Source of the DNA: Capillidium heterosporum
Taxonomy: Eukaryota; Entomophthoromycota; Entomophthoromycetes; Entomophthorales; Capillidiaceae
Direction of reading: 5' to 3'
Length of the DNA: 64,000 nucleotides
NCBI GenBank assembly: GCA_016630905.1
Contig: WBMQ01000002.1
Span: forward strand, 1,240,001 to 1,304,000
Notes under the pieces: generated by a model
Database searches by the model: none
What the model saw: only the letters and a program-made list of their open reading frames with translations
What the model was told of the DNA's origin: nothing
Translations under genes and position numbers: made by a program
Shown here: piece by piece, positions 34,652 to 46,222 of the stretch
How the letters are laid out: the number at the start of each line of letters is the position of its first letter
Position numbering within the stretch: position 1 is the stretch's first letter

Positions 34652-36106
34652 GTTGCTCCATGTTATCTATAGCTGTTTTTTCTTTTTATTTATGGTAAAA
34701 TAAACTATTATTTTCTATAAGGTGTGACGGGAATGAAACCTTGCTTATATAGCGAATCACAATCTCACTGTCCTTTGGGACTTTTAGTTTTGATTGAACC
34801 TTGCCAAGATGGCTTTCTTTGTTTTAATGTTTTGATGGATGCATTTTTATTTAGAATTTATTTTAGCTTTATATTTTTAAAGGTTTCGGTAGAACTGTAT
34901 CACCAAATATATTTGGACTAAGAATATTAAATAATAGGTTTGATTATAGCTAGTATAATACTCTGAGTTTAATTGATAGATACCATCCTATTTATTATGT
35001 CCATTTCGAGTATTCTATAACTTATAGCTTATAAGTGTCCTATATCATTACATTTTATTATAAAGCATTCTTTATGAATTTCTTTCAAATAAAATGTAAT
35101 GTTTACTGTTTCTTAGAGCTAATAATTCAATTATTAGCCTCTAAGTTGCTATCACTATATATTCAAAATATCAGACTTAAACTGCTTTATAGTTTAGTGC
35201 TTGTGAATTCAACATAAATGTTGAATAGATGCTTAAGCTTATTATTGCTTTGCGTTGACCTGGCACCTGTTTGACTACAGTACAAATCACTACATCAAAT
35301 TAATCTAGCAGCATCGAACTTTGAAATATATTTTCAATGTTTGTTTAATGCAGCTTGGTTGAGATACTGGAGGTCTTTAACATTAGAAAACCAAGAGGCA
35401 AGATCTTTTCAATTAAAGTTGATTGATTTTAGGCACAAACCTAAACAAAATACAAACAATTTAATGAAAAATCTCGGTACAATATTTTAAGTTATGGTAA
35501 AGTTAATAGCTATAAATATTCCTTACTAATGTGTCTATACGTATATACTTAAACTTGTAATAAGTATAAATAATAAATGTGTGTGTATATTAAAAGTTGG
35601 TTACCTTGCTTTAATTAGCACAAAATTTGAGTTTAAGAAATAATAAGATGATTGTGCAATATTTATTTTACTCGATGTACCGTTAAAATACAAATAACAG
35701 ATATCGAAATGTTGGTTTAATAGTAAGCTAGGTATCAAATTGTAGGAAGAAATATTTCGAACCATATACGATTTCAAATGATTTCTTTACGTAAAAACTT
35801 CATAATATAATAGAAAATCGCCTTATAAAGAAGGGAGTACAGGATAGGTTTGTATAAGGTTCAAACGTTTCTCTCCCTACAGGCATATAGTTTATAGAAT
35901 GATGGAGGTTAACTATTACTAAATGGTTTACAAACTTCAAATAAACTAATAGAGGTCCCTATACAATAAAAGCTACTTCTAAAACAGCTGTAGCATTTTT
36001 ATAAAAAAGGAGCATTACAAAAACCCAAAAGCCTTTGGCCTAAGCTAAAGATTAATATTATTTATATTATGCTCTCAACATAGTTACTAGTCATCGATCC
36101 CTTACC
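34652..36106. other. Intergenic region with three neighbouring hairpins
   Basis: AT-rich, about 1.45 kb, between the convergent eL22 and Csx2 genes. Three inverted repeats occur within 180 bp (35046-35101, 35112-35145, 35207-35226), listed as one feature. ORFs at 34724-34921 and 35035-35217 have no support. Confidence 0.45.
35046..35226. repeat. Cluster of three inverted repeats (candidate structured RNA)
   Basis: First: a perfect 14-bp inverted repeat (35046-35059 with 35088-35101) around a 28-nt loop. Second: 35112-35145, a stem of about 14 bp with one bulge and a TTCAA loop. Third: 35207-35226, a perfect 8-bp stem with loop TAAA. Their closeness is notable, although AT-rich DNA makes short palindromes common. 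Confidence 0.4.
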
Positions 36107-39100
36107 TCACTTGGATAACTTCCGGAAGGCATCTATGAAGGAGGCCGTCCGATTGGGTTTGAAGGGGCGCTTGGCGAAATTAGCTGCTGAACTCAAGTTG
36201 TTTTGGATACTGCCAGCGGTAGTAGGTACCGCGTTTAACAAAGGGTTGGAACTAGGGTCCAACTCCATATAGGGTACCTGGGTTTGAGTTGCTGGGGATG
36301 GAGAGAAAGGTGTGGAGGTTGGCGACTTGTTAAAAGTTACTGGGTTGGTACCGCTAATAGTGGAATTGGGACTTAAGTAGGAGGGTGGCGTATACGAACT
36401 TAAAATTGGATTGTTGGGATCGAAGGGAGCGTTGTACTGCGAACTACTGAGGTCACTATGTTTGCGTACCGGAATAGGTGCCGATACATCATCATGTCGG
36501 CTAGCTGAAGTCAACTCACTGAAGTTATCGTCAGTAAAGTCATTAGTTAAGTTGGAACCGGCTTGCTCTTCGGTTAAACTGGCTGGGAACTTGTGTTGGC
36601 TTATAGGTGCCGACGACGCCAGGTAGCTTAGATCTTGGGATGTGAAGGGATGGCCACTACGTCTGTTAAATACGTTCTTCTTGGTCTGGCTTGAGGGCAG
36701 GTTCATGGCCATACTCATACTGTTACTGTGACCGTGGCCGTAACCATGGCTTGAGCCGTGAGTAATAGAGATCCCTTCGCGCTCCCTATCCTTAAGTTCC
36801 TTGTCCTTGTCCTTGTGGATGTTGGTGAAGTTCTGCAGCTGCTGCTTCCACCCACCGGAAAGTCTTTTAATGGGAGAGGCCGGGTTTCGCATGTCCCTCG
36901 TGTTAGTATCCGAGTTATTGTTGGTCCAACCTAGGTCTGTAGGTTTGTCATTGCTGAAGAGTTCCTCGGCAGCTGATGGAGTCAGCGAGTTGGGGCTAAA
37001 CTTGGGATTGGCTTCGTTGTACTTAGGTTCAGGCATGGTAGGTGGGCTACCCGACGGGTTTCGACTTCCTACTGGGTGGGGTCGCCCTTCGCCTAAACCA
37101 CCTTCAATGACATCATCTCCATAACCTTCGCCCGATCGGATGCGTGGTGGTAGTGGAAGTGCAACTCTCTGTAACTTGGCAGGCTCTAAATTAATCTTCT
37201 GGCCTTCATTGTAAGTAACCTCGTTCAGCAGTTGCTGGCAAGTTGATTCTGAAGCTAAGAAGCAGGGCCACGACTCAAAGTCATCCTGGGGTAAGGTCGG
37301 GGAAGCTCCCTTCAATAGTAAGTACTGGATGACCTCCAGGTTATTATGGATAGCGGCAAAGTGCAGGGGAGTAAACTTGGAGTAGGGAAGTTGGAAGGAA
37401 ACGTTAGCCCCATTTTGAACTAGTAGCTCAGCCATCGAATAGGTACCGCGGTGTTCAAAGGGCTCTCGTTCCGACAAGTAGAATAAGGCAACGTGTAACG
37501 GTGTAATATAAGCGTTTACACCAAATACTGAGACCAGGGGTGAATCGATGTCAACCTGAAGTACGCCGTCCAAATTACCACCCATGATAATAGAGTGTAA
37601 AGTAGCCACGACATCTTCCTCCAGTACACTAGCAAAGATCGAGGCTGTCATCAGACTATCTTCCTTGTCAGCGTCGAGTAACTGGGTTTGTAACGAAACT
37701 ACTAATTTGGTATCCAAATTCTTATAAGGTAAATCCTCGGGTATAAACGTATGGTCAATGTACTTAGCCGTAACGTACTTCAACTTAAACGCCCGTTCAT
37801 CAGCCAACGTTGGTTTCAACCATTTAGTCCCAGTATTCAAATCGACGTAGTGGTTATTTTCATCCAATTTGGACTCCCAGAATTTGTTGCTGACGCTGTT
37901 ACCGGTACGTTCCATCAGTTCGATAAGGTCAGGAGTAAAGGTGACGACATCCAAGGTTAAGGAGCGGACTTTAGTAATGTGGGTACCCAAACTTCTATGA
38001 ATACCCGAGCATTCGATACATAGTAAGATGCCAAAGTTGATGGAACACCACTCGGGATAGGGTGCATCACAGTCGGCGCAAACGCAGTTAGATTGATTTT
38101 TACGCAATCTTTCGACGAGGTACTGCCTACTGACCGTATCCTCATTTTCGGTAATCTCTCTTCTCAATGGGGAAACTTCGTTGCTGGCCCCGTTGCCATT
38201 ACCATTCGATTCCCCATTACGTCTCGGATCCTTAGGCCCTACCTGTCCTTTGAGATCGTCGCAGGATGACGTTCCATTCCATAGACTTTCAATACTGTTG
38301 GAAATGCAGGTGATCCAATTCATCATATCTTCCTCTGACGTAGCTTGATACTGTCTCCGCAGTTTTGGAGTGACGACTTCAAAGCAGAATTTACGGGATT
38401 TCTGGTTAGCTACTCTGACAGTAGCAAACTGTAAGGGTACCGGTTCAAAGTTAGCTTCCAGCTGCTTCTTCCAGTTGTTGTACTCATGGAGGTAGCCTCC
38501 CGAAAGCACGCACCATTTTTTATGCCAGGAGTTGGGTCCCGGTATGTTCTTGTCGAACTTGCCGGTCGTACTAATGTGCTGACGCGAGTGAGTGAATAAG
38601 AACCCTTCCTTCTTGCGACCTACTGCTAATGCTGTCTCCCTATTCGTACCTTGTAGATCGCGGATACCCTGGAATTTGTTTTTAACTACTGAAGGATTGC
38701 GTAACAACTTAGCAACGTCAGGTGGGCTGGTGCTGGCGGTGCCATCTCCTTTAGATTCCAAGAACATGAGGTTGGAGAGGACGCTGTCACTCTTGATAAT
38801 CTGTCTTCGTTTCTCGTCCCGATCCTTACGTTGCGTAAATAGCTCCTTGTTGGCCTCTTCGATCTTTTCTTGGATCTGGTCTAGCTTAGGCTTCAGTTTG
38901 TACAAGCTGGCACTTAAAGTGGCAAAATGCATCAGGTGCTTCTCAGCAAAAGACGAGAAATGGCTGAGGATCTCCTGATCCTTACCACCACCACGAAGCT
39001 CATGAATGAAGCTATAGTAGTTAAACCTCGAGAGTTCGAAGTAGCGTTGGCGTTCCTGAAACTTGGTCTCGGAGAAATTACCCTTGCGGCTCTTTTCGTT

Positions 39101-40607
39101 TTTATTAGAAAGATACTTCGAGAGATAGGAGTAGTAATCGTCCGAATCCTGGTCGAACTGCTTTTTTCGGGATTCCACCGATTTGATGTCGTTTTCGTAA
39201 AGTCTGCGCAGTGGATCGATTAGTAAATTGACAACCTCTACCAGCCACTGCTCGTCGGCCTTGCGGACTAAGCTGTACGCGTTCTTCAAATAGGTATCAC
39301 TTAAAGGTTGGATGGTGGAAAAGTTGTTGATAGCTTCAAAGAATTCTCGCTCAATTCCATAGCTCTCCTTAAAGCTCTCAGTCATCTCCTGGCCTAGTTT
39401 AAGTATGCGCTTGATGTCTGACTTGAAGGATTGTACTTTTTTCTCCAGCTGCTGTATAGTTGCTCGAAATACAGGACCGTCATCATCCGTATAGGGCAGG
39501 GCTGTGCCTAGATTCAAATCCAAAAGATTTTCCGGATCCATCTCATCGATTTGCGCCAGGTGAGGTACAATTATATCTAGTTGTTGGGCCTCATTTTCGA
39601 TATATTCAGCGGATCTACCGCTGCCAATCTCCAATTCGCTGATGTCGGTATTCTGTCTAGAGAGTGGATGAGGCATTGATGGAGGTGGGTTGAAAGAGAA
39701 GTCGGTTATCGAAGTAACTGAGGTTGAGTGGGAATGAGTTCCTGCCTTTCTCATATTTCGGTTGGCAGCTTCAGGCGATGCTGTTTTGTTGATACCTACC
39801 ATGTCAAATTGAATAAAAGTTTGAAATAAAATAGTTACTTGATGTCCAAAATGAAAATTCAGCAACCAGATGAAATTCGTTGGAGGTGCGTTTAACAAAC
39901 TAAAAATACAAAATAAGCCGAGTTATAAAATTAAAAACTTACGGAGCAAACGTTTTTGTGACCTCCTTCGTTAATACTTTCCATCGGAAGCAAGCTGTAC
40001 TTCCACTTCCAAACCAAAGTTTCCAATTGGGTCGGGGACAGCTGCTTTATCTGTTTGGTGGGGAGTTCTGGAGCTATGGGATAGAGCCTGTCTAACTTTT
40101 ATAAAAATTTAAAAAAATGCTCGGAACAATAGTTACTTTGAAATAGTAATTTGTGTCTCTGGATAAAGCCTGCAGCCTTTCTTGCGCTTCTTGACTAGTT
40201 GCCGTATGCAGTAAAAACCAACTAGTTCCTGATTCGTTACTACTCAGGTTTAAAGTAGAAGTGTCGAGGGTGAACTGGAACTCGAGGTCTAAGCTGGAAT
40301 CCAGCTTTATTAGTAAAGAGTCGGTCGATGGGTTGGTCGCTTCCGGGTCCAAACAGAATTCTAATGGCTCTTTGGCGTAAGGTGTCAGTACGGAAGCTTC
40401 GCCCGATCTACATCTGAGATGGAATCGAGGTGAAAGAACTTTATCGTTGACTACTATATCCTTTATTAGGATCTGGGTATTAAAGCCAAAGTGGGATATG
40501 TGAACAAAGGATTGGGATGAATGCGAAGTCTTTCGTATTGGGACTGGTGCTGCCCTTGGCTTCGTCATATCATATTTTTCGGCTGGGGATAACATCTTAC
40601 CGGACAT
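36107..40607 (-). CDS. Csx2-type ARF GTPase-activating protein (BAR-PH-ArfGAP-ankyrin)
   Basis: GTPase activator for Arf in membrane traffic. Four exons (40137-40607, 39943-40095, 39839-39899, 36107-39780) give about 1452 residues. The N-terminal module (TLVWKWKYS...GGHKNVC...VAEFSFWTS) matches the extra domain before BAR in ascomycete Csx2 and only appears when these upstream exons are joined. Then come a BAR domain (from DDGPVFRATIQQLEKKVQ, about 325-575), PH (GFLFTHSRQ...KKWCVLSGGYLHEY, about 615-735), an ArfGAP zinc finger (CVCADC...CSINFGILLCIECSG, with the catalytic arginine in HRSLGTH, about 780-900) and ankyrin repeats (FTPLHFAAIHNNLEVIQYLL, near 1030). A long Ser/Pro-rich disordered tail ends PFKPNRTASFIDAFRKLSK. 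The last intron has a GTAACT donor. A shorter product from the ATG at 39802 is the alternative. Confidence 0.88.
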
Positions 40608-41691
40608 AACTTCTGGCAATGTCCACTAATTCTGCCAAACTATTTAATTAATTGAGGTGATAAAGTGGTGGCGAGCTACTTCGGTTTCGATAGTTTTCAA
40701 GTGTAGTTGGATGGGAATGTTAATTTGACTTTTTAATTGAAAGTGTGAATTCTGGCTTACTTTCATCCCCAATTTTACTTTATACTTCCAATTATCCAAT
40801 TGGCTAAACTTTTGTCTATATATTTTGCCAAATTGCTGCCTCCCAAAAGGACACAAGCCACTACAATCCCTAAAAGTGTTTAACTGCTAATGATGTCGAG
40901 GTGTAGTGTCATATAGGAAGCAACATATGCTGATGGAACTTTCGATATCAAAAAATATACCCTATTTTAATGTGTACATTTGAAAATATCACCAACTCTA
41001 GAATTTTTCTCGCTAGGTATAGCTCAAAAATCATCCTAAATTTTAATACAGCAGAGTAGAATACATATATCTAATTCCTTAATATAATCTATGAATATTT
41101 AAGAACATGTATGCATATATATACATCACACTAATCTGTTCACACGTCTATATAATCAGTTGTTTATATGGTTTATATCCCAAATTAATCCATAACCACG
41201 GCATCAAGTCCATTGATATTTTTCCATTTTTTGAACTAAGGATTGATAATGGATTGCCAAGAAATTAACTACTATTGTTTCAAGACTTTGAGAAAATAGC
41301 TAAGTAAATTTCAAATAGGGACACAAATACTTGTGTATAGCTTAATTATAGTTTAAAGACTCTCCAACAGAGTTAGATCACTATTGAAAATCCTCTTAGG
41401 TCCTTTCAAAGATTTCCCATCTCCTCAATTTTTCCGGTAGCTATTTCTTATTAAATAATGATACAGATTTGGGCTAATTCACTTATGCAAAAATATTTCT
41501 CCAAGTAGCTCTTGTTATTGGCTAGTTTTCTTTTACCACTCCAAGCCAATCTCCAACTTTACTAACGATTCTAAGTTCAAATTCAAATCCATGATTGAGA
41601 TGGAGTATTACAAAATCCAACCAACCACATCAACCTCAAACTCAACTCTTCAAGTTGCACTGGTACCAACTTTTTGCCTTTTACTTTCAAG
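40608..41691. promoter_or_regulatory. Divergent intergenic region (Csx2 / dynein light chain)
   Basis: About 1.1 kb of AT-rich sequence upstream of both genes. A TATA-rich patch near 41110-41125 is too far from either start to assign. The ORF at 40644-40856 (minus) is unsupported. Confidence 0.4.
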
Positions 41692-42008
41692 ATGGATAAG
41701 GATACCTTCAAGCCAACAATTAAGTCGGTCGATATGACCGAAGAGATGCAAGAAATTTCTATTGAATGCGCTATTGAAGCTTTAGAGAAATTTACTGTTG
41801 AAAAGGATATAGCTGCTCACATTAAACGGAACTTTGACCAAAAATATGGAGCTTCTTGGCATTGCGTAGTAGGTCGCTCATTTGGTTCATTTGTAACGCA
41901 TGGTTGGTTTTTTGATCTGTATTTTTTACTTAATATTAATTAGAGACGAAGCATTTCATTTACTTTTACCTGGGCCCGACTGCTATACTGCTATTCCGTA
42001 CTAGATAA
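41692..42008 (+). CDS. DYN2: Dynein light chain LC8 (DYNLL)
   Basis: Small hub protein of the dynein motor that dimerises many partners. Two exons (41692-41902 and 41944-42008) give 91 residues. The protein contains [54 protein letters not shown] and [19 protein letters not shown], nearly the LC8 consensus throughout. The 41-nt intron (donor GTTGGT) sits within the codon after THE, and removing it restores [14 protein letters not shown] longer frame beginning with TTG at 41674 is not used because it lacks an ATG. Confidence 0.93.
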
Positions 42009-43032
42009 TGTTTTAAACTTTTTTAGGTCGCTGTTCAGGTTTAGTGCTATTACTGTAATAAAGGTGGAAGTTTTGTACTTGGGTTAGTTTGTGTACAGGT
42101 AACAAATTCAAATTTCTTTATTGGTTTGATTTTCAAAATTTGTTTCATTAATTTAATTTGGTTTTTATTGTAGACATTGCCCTACAACACTTATACTATA
42201 CATTTAGCTTAGTTTGAATGGATAAGTTTATTTATTCTATGGAAGTATCTTTGTTTCGCTTACTATCCCATTTTCTAGTTTCAAAGTAGCAAAGACAGCT
42301 ATTTTAAACTTTTATGGTAAATTTGAAAACGTACAGGTCCCCAATAGCATTACTTTTTTATTAGATATTAATTCATTTAGTAAGCGATAGTTTAAACTTT
42401 ACAGTATAGTTAGTGTAGATTCCAAGAAAGGCCCTTGAAATAGGTACTAGGAATTTAACGATAGTCTAATCACAAATGGCCTAATGATAAATTGTAGATG
42501 TTTTCATACGTGTCTCTTACTGCATCTATTTCTAGAACTATTATTGCTACCGATATGCTTTAACTACAATATAAACTTGAATTGTATTTCCCAACTCCAT
42601 ATATATATTTAACTCACACATCTCTTTATATCGATTGTAAACAATCGAAATGGAACTAGTAGTTATTCCCAACATCTATTCTAGTCTTATAGAGATTTAC
42701 TAGACACAATTAACATCAAGACTGTAGAATACAGTTGGTAGTTTAGTACATGTATTTCATCTATCAGTAAAGCTACTGTAGTTGAGTTTGCTTGCTACAT
42801 CGATCGGTGCAGCTTGAAATTTACATACTAGTAACAGATATAAAGTTAAATGAAGTGTATACTATTGCTATTAAGTTAATCTTATAAAATAAACCTTAAT
42901 TGTAATAGGCTCGTAAATGCCATCCTAGGCTTATTAGTATCGAGCCTTTTCTTTTACATACCATATACCATTACTTTGGTTTTATCAGTTTCTAAATTTT
43001 CAAGTTACTGAAGCGTCATCCTGCCCTGAATC

Positions 43033-43157
43033 GAAAAAAGTCCAACAGGTTATTTAAACTTCTGTTCATATAACCAAAATAGTTTTTCCAAATGCAATTG
43101 TACAAAATGCTCAAGGTTACATGAACAGTATAGTAAATAGCCTGTCGGACTTTTTTC
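43033..43157. repeat. Long imperfect inverted repeat (43-nt arms, 39-nt loop), MITE-like
   Basis: Arms 43033-43075 and 43115-43157 match as reverse complements at about 36 of 43 positions, with the ends GAAAAAAGTCC...GGACTTTTTTC exact. No flanking direct repeat is obvious. Could be a miniature fold-back transposable element or a structured RNA gene. Confidence 0.55.
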
Positions 43158-45421
43158 AGTATAGAGTAGTGCTTTCAAGCATATTATGTTCAATTAATCC
43201 TAGAAATTTTAATGGATTGGCAAGTATATAGCAGCTATATTGTCTTTAAAGAAAGAAATCAGCTTACATCAGCGAAGATCGACTCAATTTCCAGATTAAA
43301 GGTATAATTTATGTTGAATCAACTGCCAATATCCACAAATATTAAAAGTTTATTGGATATCGAAAAGAACTAAATTCCAACCTCCATGTATATCACAAAA
43401 GTGTTGCCGAACATAAAGTTTTCCTTAGTACCTGTATTAAAACTAGGTCATATTATAAAGCCAGATCCATTAAAGAGTATCCAACAAAAACGGTTACGAA
43501 GGCCTACCTTTTCAAAGAACTCAAGTTTGAATTAAAGCAGCATCTGTTAAACTTATATACTCTTAATTCGATTCGATTAAAGATAGTGCTCTCAACTCTC
43601 AATCCTGTAATCCAAGCTAAGCTTATATAAATCATCAGCTTTTAAACGTATGTATTTCCATTTTAAAAATTTCACTTAGAGTTATGAACTCTTTTATAGT
43701 ACTGCTTACCTACATTAATAGGGCTGAAGGTGTATTTAATTATAGTGCTACTTACCAGCTTACTAATTCGATTTGCTTTAACCTTACTCACTTGATATAT
43801 AGGTTTTATAAAACTCTTTACTAACAATTGTTGTTCATCTTCAAAGCGCTTCTCAACTTGAAACCTTTGATCTTTGATGCTATTATTAAAAATGTACGTT
43901 TCAAAGAGCAAATACAACTGGTCCTAATGCTCACCTTCTTTAACCTCAAAGCCTTAAAAGTAAATGTAATATACCCAATCCACAATTCTGAATATTTAAA
44001 ATCAAACCGTTGCCTTATAATGAACATTGCAAAAGTAAAGCTCTCTTTCTCAAGTTACTGCAACTCGATGTTCAATTCTCTTACTTTATAAACCTAAAAA
44101 TCTCCAATCTATAGCCAAGTTACTTCCCCAATAGCCGCAACATACGAAAATCAACTTTGATAAGCTGTTCCCCAAATTTATCCCTTACAACTACTTCCGA
44201 CGTGTTACTCATTTTGTCTTCAGCACCATGAATAGTAAAAAATTCATCTCATTTATCTTCCAAGCCTTCATTACACTTATCAACTTCAAGTATTTCAGAG
44301 TGCTCTACAACCATCACTGCCAAATTCAACCTCCACAACTTGACTTTTATTAATATGAACGACGTCACCACCAACTTTGTAAGTTGATTGGTTTAGTTAC
44401 AGGGTTGATAAATTAGTTATTTAGACAAGTACTTTGGAAAGGGTATTTTGATGGTTAGTGTCGTTGGTAGCTTGGTGAATGGACACTAGTTTAAAAGCTA
44501 TATAAATTTCTTTGGATGGTTATTTATTTTTATACGGTCATATATATAATTAGTTTGATTTTAGCTTTACTTCAATAGATTTAAGCTCTTTTTGGACATC
44601 ATACCTTTAGGAAACCTCATATTTTGTATCTTATTTTAAATCCCTCAGCTTTAGTTTGGTCTTAAGTGTGCTTCCTATAGGACTATATCTTTCAAGTGGA
44701 TCTAAGTTGAAGAATATATAGCTAGAAATAAACGCCGTTTCTTCAAACAATCGAGCTATTGAAGAACTCGAAAATAATTGTTATATTTGATCATTCATAG
44801 GGTTTTATTAGATATTCCAGATATAGCTCTATATAAAAACGAAGGAATTAAAAATTATTTTATTGTAATGCTAAAGTTTGACGATATCTAGTATCGCTTG
44901 ATATAAATCTTTCAGTCTTTTCTAGTACAATGGCACTTGACCTTTCCTGGCCCAATCTCCACCGAAATCTTGCTAGGTTCCAAATTGGAGTCTGATCCCA
45001 AGGTTGAAGGCCCCGATCTAAACTAATGGCAAAAGTTCTACATTTATCTTGCTCCCCACCATTCACCTAGTATTTTAAAAATGTACTAAAAGTATATATT
45101 TAGTCAATAGATTCTAGTAATTTTACATATAAATGCCCTCCATTGGATATCAAAACTTTAAACGACCTTCAATTCTAAAAAATAGATGGCCATTACCAAC
45201 TCAAAAGTAAATTTAGTTTGTGGCAAAATTATAGAGTTCATTATGGGGAAGTTGTAACTGGGAACGTGTTTCCAAATAGATATGAGCAGTAACTCAAGTT
45301 TTGCCTAAAAGCCTTTGCTTCGACAACTCAATTAGGTATGCATCCAGCGTTTCATTAACAAAAGTTAAAGGCAGATGGATGATCGTTTAATTCACATTAT
45401 TGGATTCTATTAAAGCTTTAC

Positions 45422-45429
45422 TATAAATA
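45422..45429 (+). promoter_or_regulatory. TATA box of the DUF7707-like gene
   Basis: TATAAATA lies 51-58 nt before the start codon at 45480. Confidence 0.55.
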
Positions 45430-45479
45430 CCTAAATGTTACTGTCGAAATTTAGTAAACACTTAAATTTTAATTAAAAG

Positions 45480-46222
45480 ATGAATCCCTCAATTTATAAA
45501 TTGTTTTTACTGCTGGTTATTGTAGCTGTGGTCTTGGCAGCTGGTAACGACACTTCAAGTACGGCTCCCTCACGAAGCGCCAGTGCAAGCTCCAGTGCCG
45601 AGTCAGCCAAGCCTAGCCCCATCATCCACAAACCAGAGAACTATAAACGTAAGTGTTGCAACCTATTGCTGCCATCTAATCATTTATTTAGCCGATGGAC
45701 TAGCCCAAAGCGTTAGGGAAGAAACCTGCGATAACCAACAATTGTTTTGCGACAACATATGTGGTATCGAAGGTTCGAAAGCTACGCTGAACGATTGTAA
45801 CATAGATACCTTCGCTTGGATCTGTATGTGCTCCAACGGTCTACAACCCAATACAACTGGTAACTACCAACTATCCTTCCCAGCAACTAACTTTCAAATT
45901 AGCTTACACTTTCCCTGTCGAATTCGTAGCTTGTACTGAAAATTTACGTGCTTGCCAAGATAAATGTGGTGGAGATTCGGACTGCAATAGAAAATGTGAA
46001 GTCGCTAAGAACTGTACGGCAAATGACCCCAACGATGGGAAATCTTCGACTCCTAGATCCTACGCCACCCGTGTTGACATCTACTCGGGCGCTTTGAGTG
46101 GGTACAGTGCTTCGATACTAGGTGCTTGCAATGTCGGTTTTGATATTTGCCAATCTGTGAGTCTAAGGTTTAGATGGGGTTCAAGTAAGCATGTTAAAAG
46201 TAGATCAAAGCTGAATAGCTAA
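45480..46222 (+). CDS. Secreted cysteine-rich DUF7707-like protein
   Basis: A signal peptide (MNPSIYKLFLLLVIVAVVLAAG) and a Ser/Thr/Pro/Ala-rich linker precede a Cys-rich domain. Two introns are needed. The first (about 45651-45692, donor GTAAGT) leads to NYKPDGLAQSVREETCDNQQ. The second (about 45861-45903, with a CTAAC branch) joins QPNTTAYTFPVEFVACTENL. The Cys pattern (QLFCDNICG, NDCNIDTFAWICMCSNGL, ACTENLRACQDKCGGDSDCNRKCE) resembles the fungal DUF7707 family of secreted or GPI-anchored proteins of unknown function. The 3' end is uncertain: the frame is open to the stop at 46220-46222, but a GTGAGT near 46157 could be a donor to another exon. No clear GPI signal is present in this version. 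Confidence 0.65.

Larger units (their letters stand above)
42009..45479. other. Long gene-poor region with a long inverted repeat
   Basis: About 3.5 kb of mostly AT-rich DNA. It holds a 43-nt-arm inverted repeat (43033-43157). Open stretches without a usable start include about 43345-43630 (plus, roughly 95 codons) and 44860-45066 (minus, 68 codons, with the plus strand also partly open). At this base composition several such runs are expected by chance. No family was recognised. Confidence 0.4.

Noticed and set aside
39781-39898. ArfGAP starting at 39898
   Set aside because: That frame begins with TTG inside an exon of another phase. Upstream exons from 40607 give the Csx2 N-terminal module and splice to 39780 in frame.
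43345-43630. 95-codon stop-free run on the plus strand
   Set aside because: No ATG, Lys/Leu/Tyr-rich as in random AT-rich DNA, and a rough estimate predicts several such runs by chance in this window.
44860-45066. 68-codon minus-strand ORF with a balanced composition
   Set aside because: No family, no clear splice partners, and open runs of this length are expected by chance at this base composition.
45640-45950. Frame changes in the DUF7707-like gene as more +1 shifts
   Set aside because: Both are explained by ordinary introns of about 42-43 nt with good splice sites, and the Cys pattern is restored.
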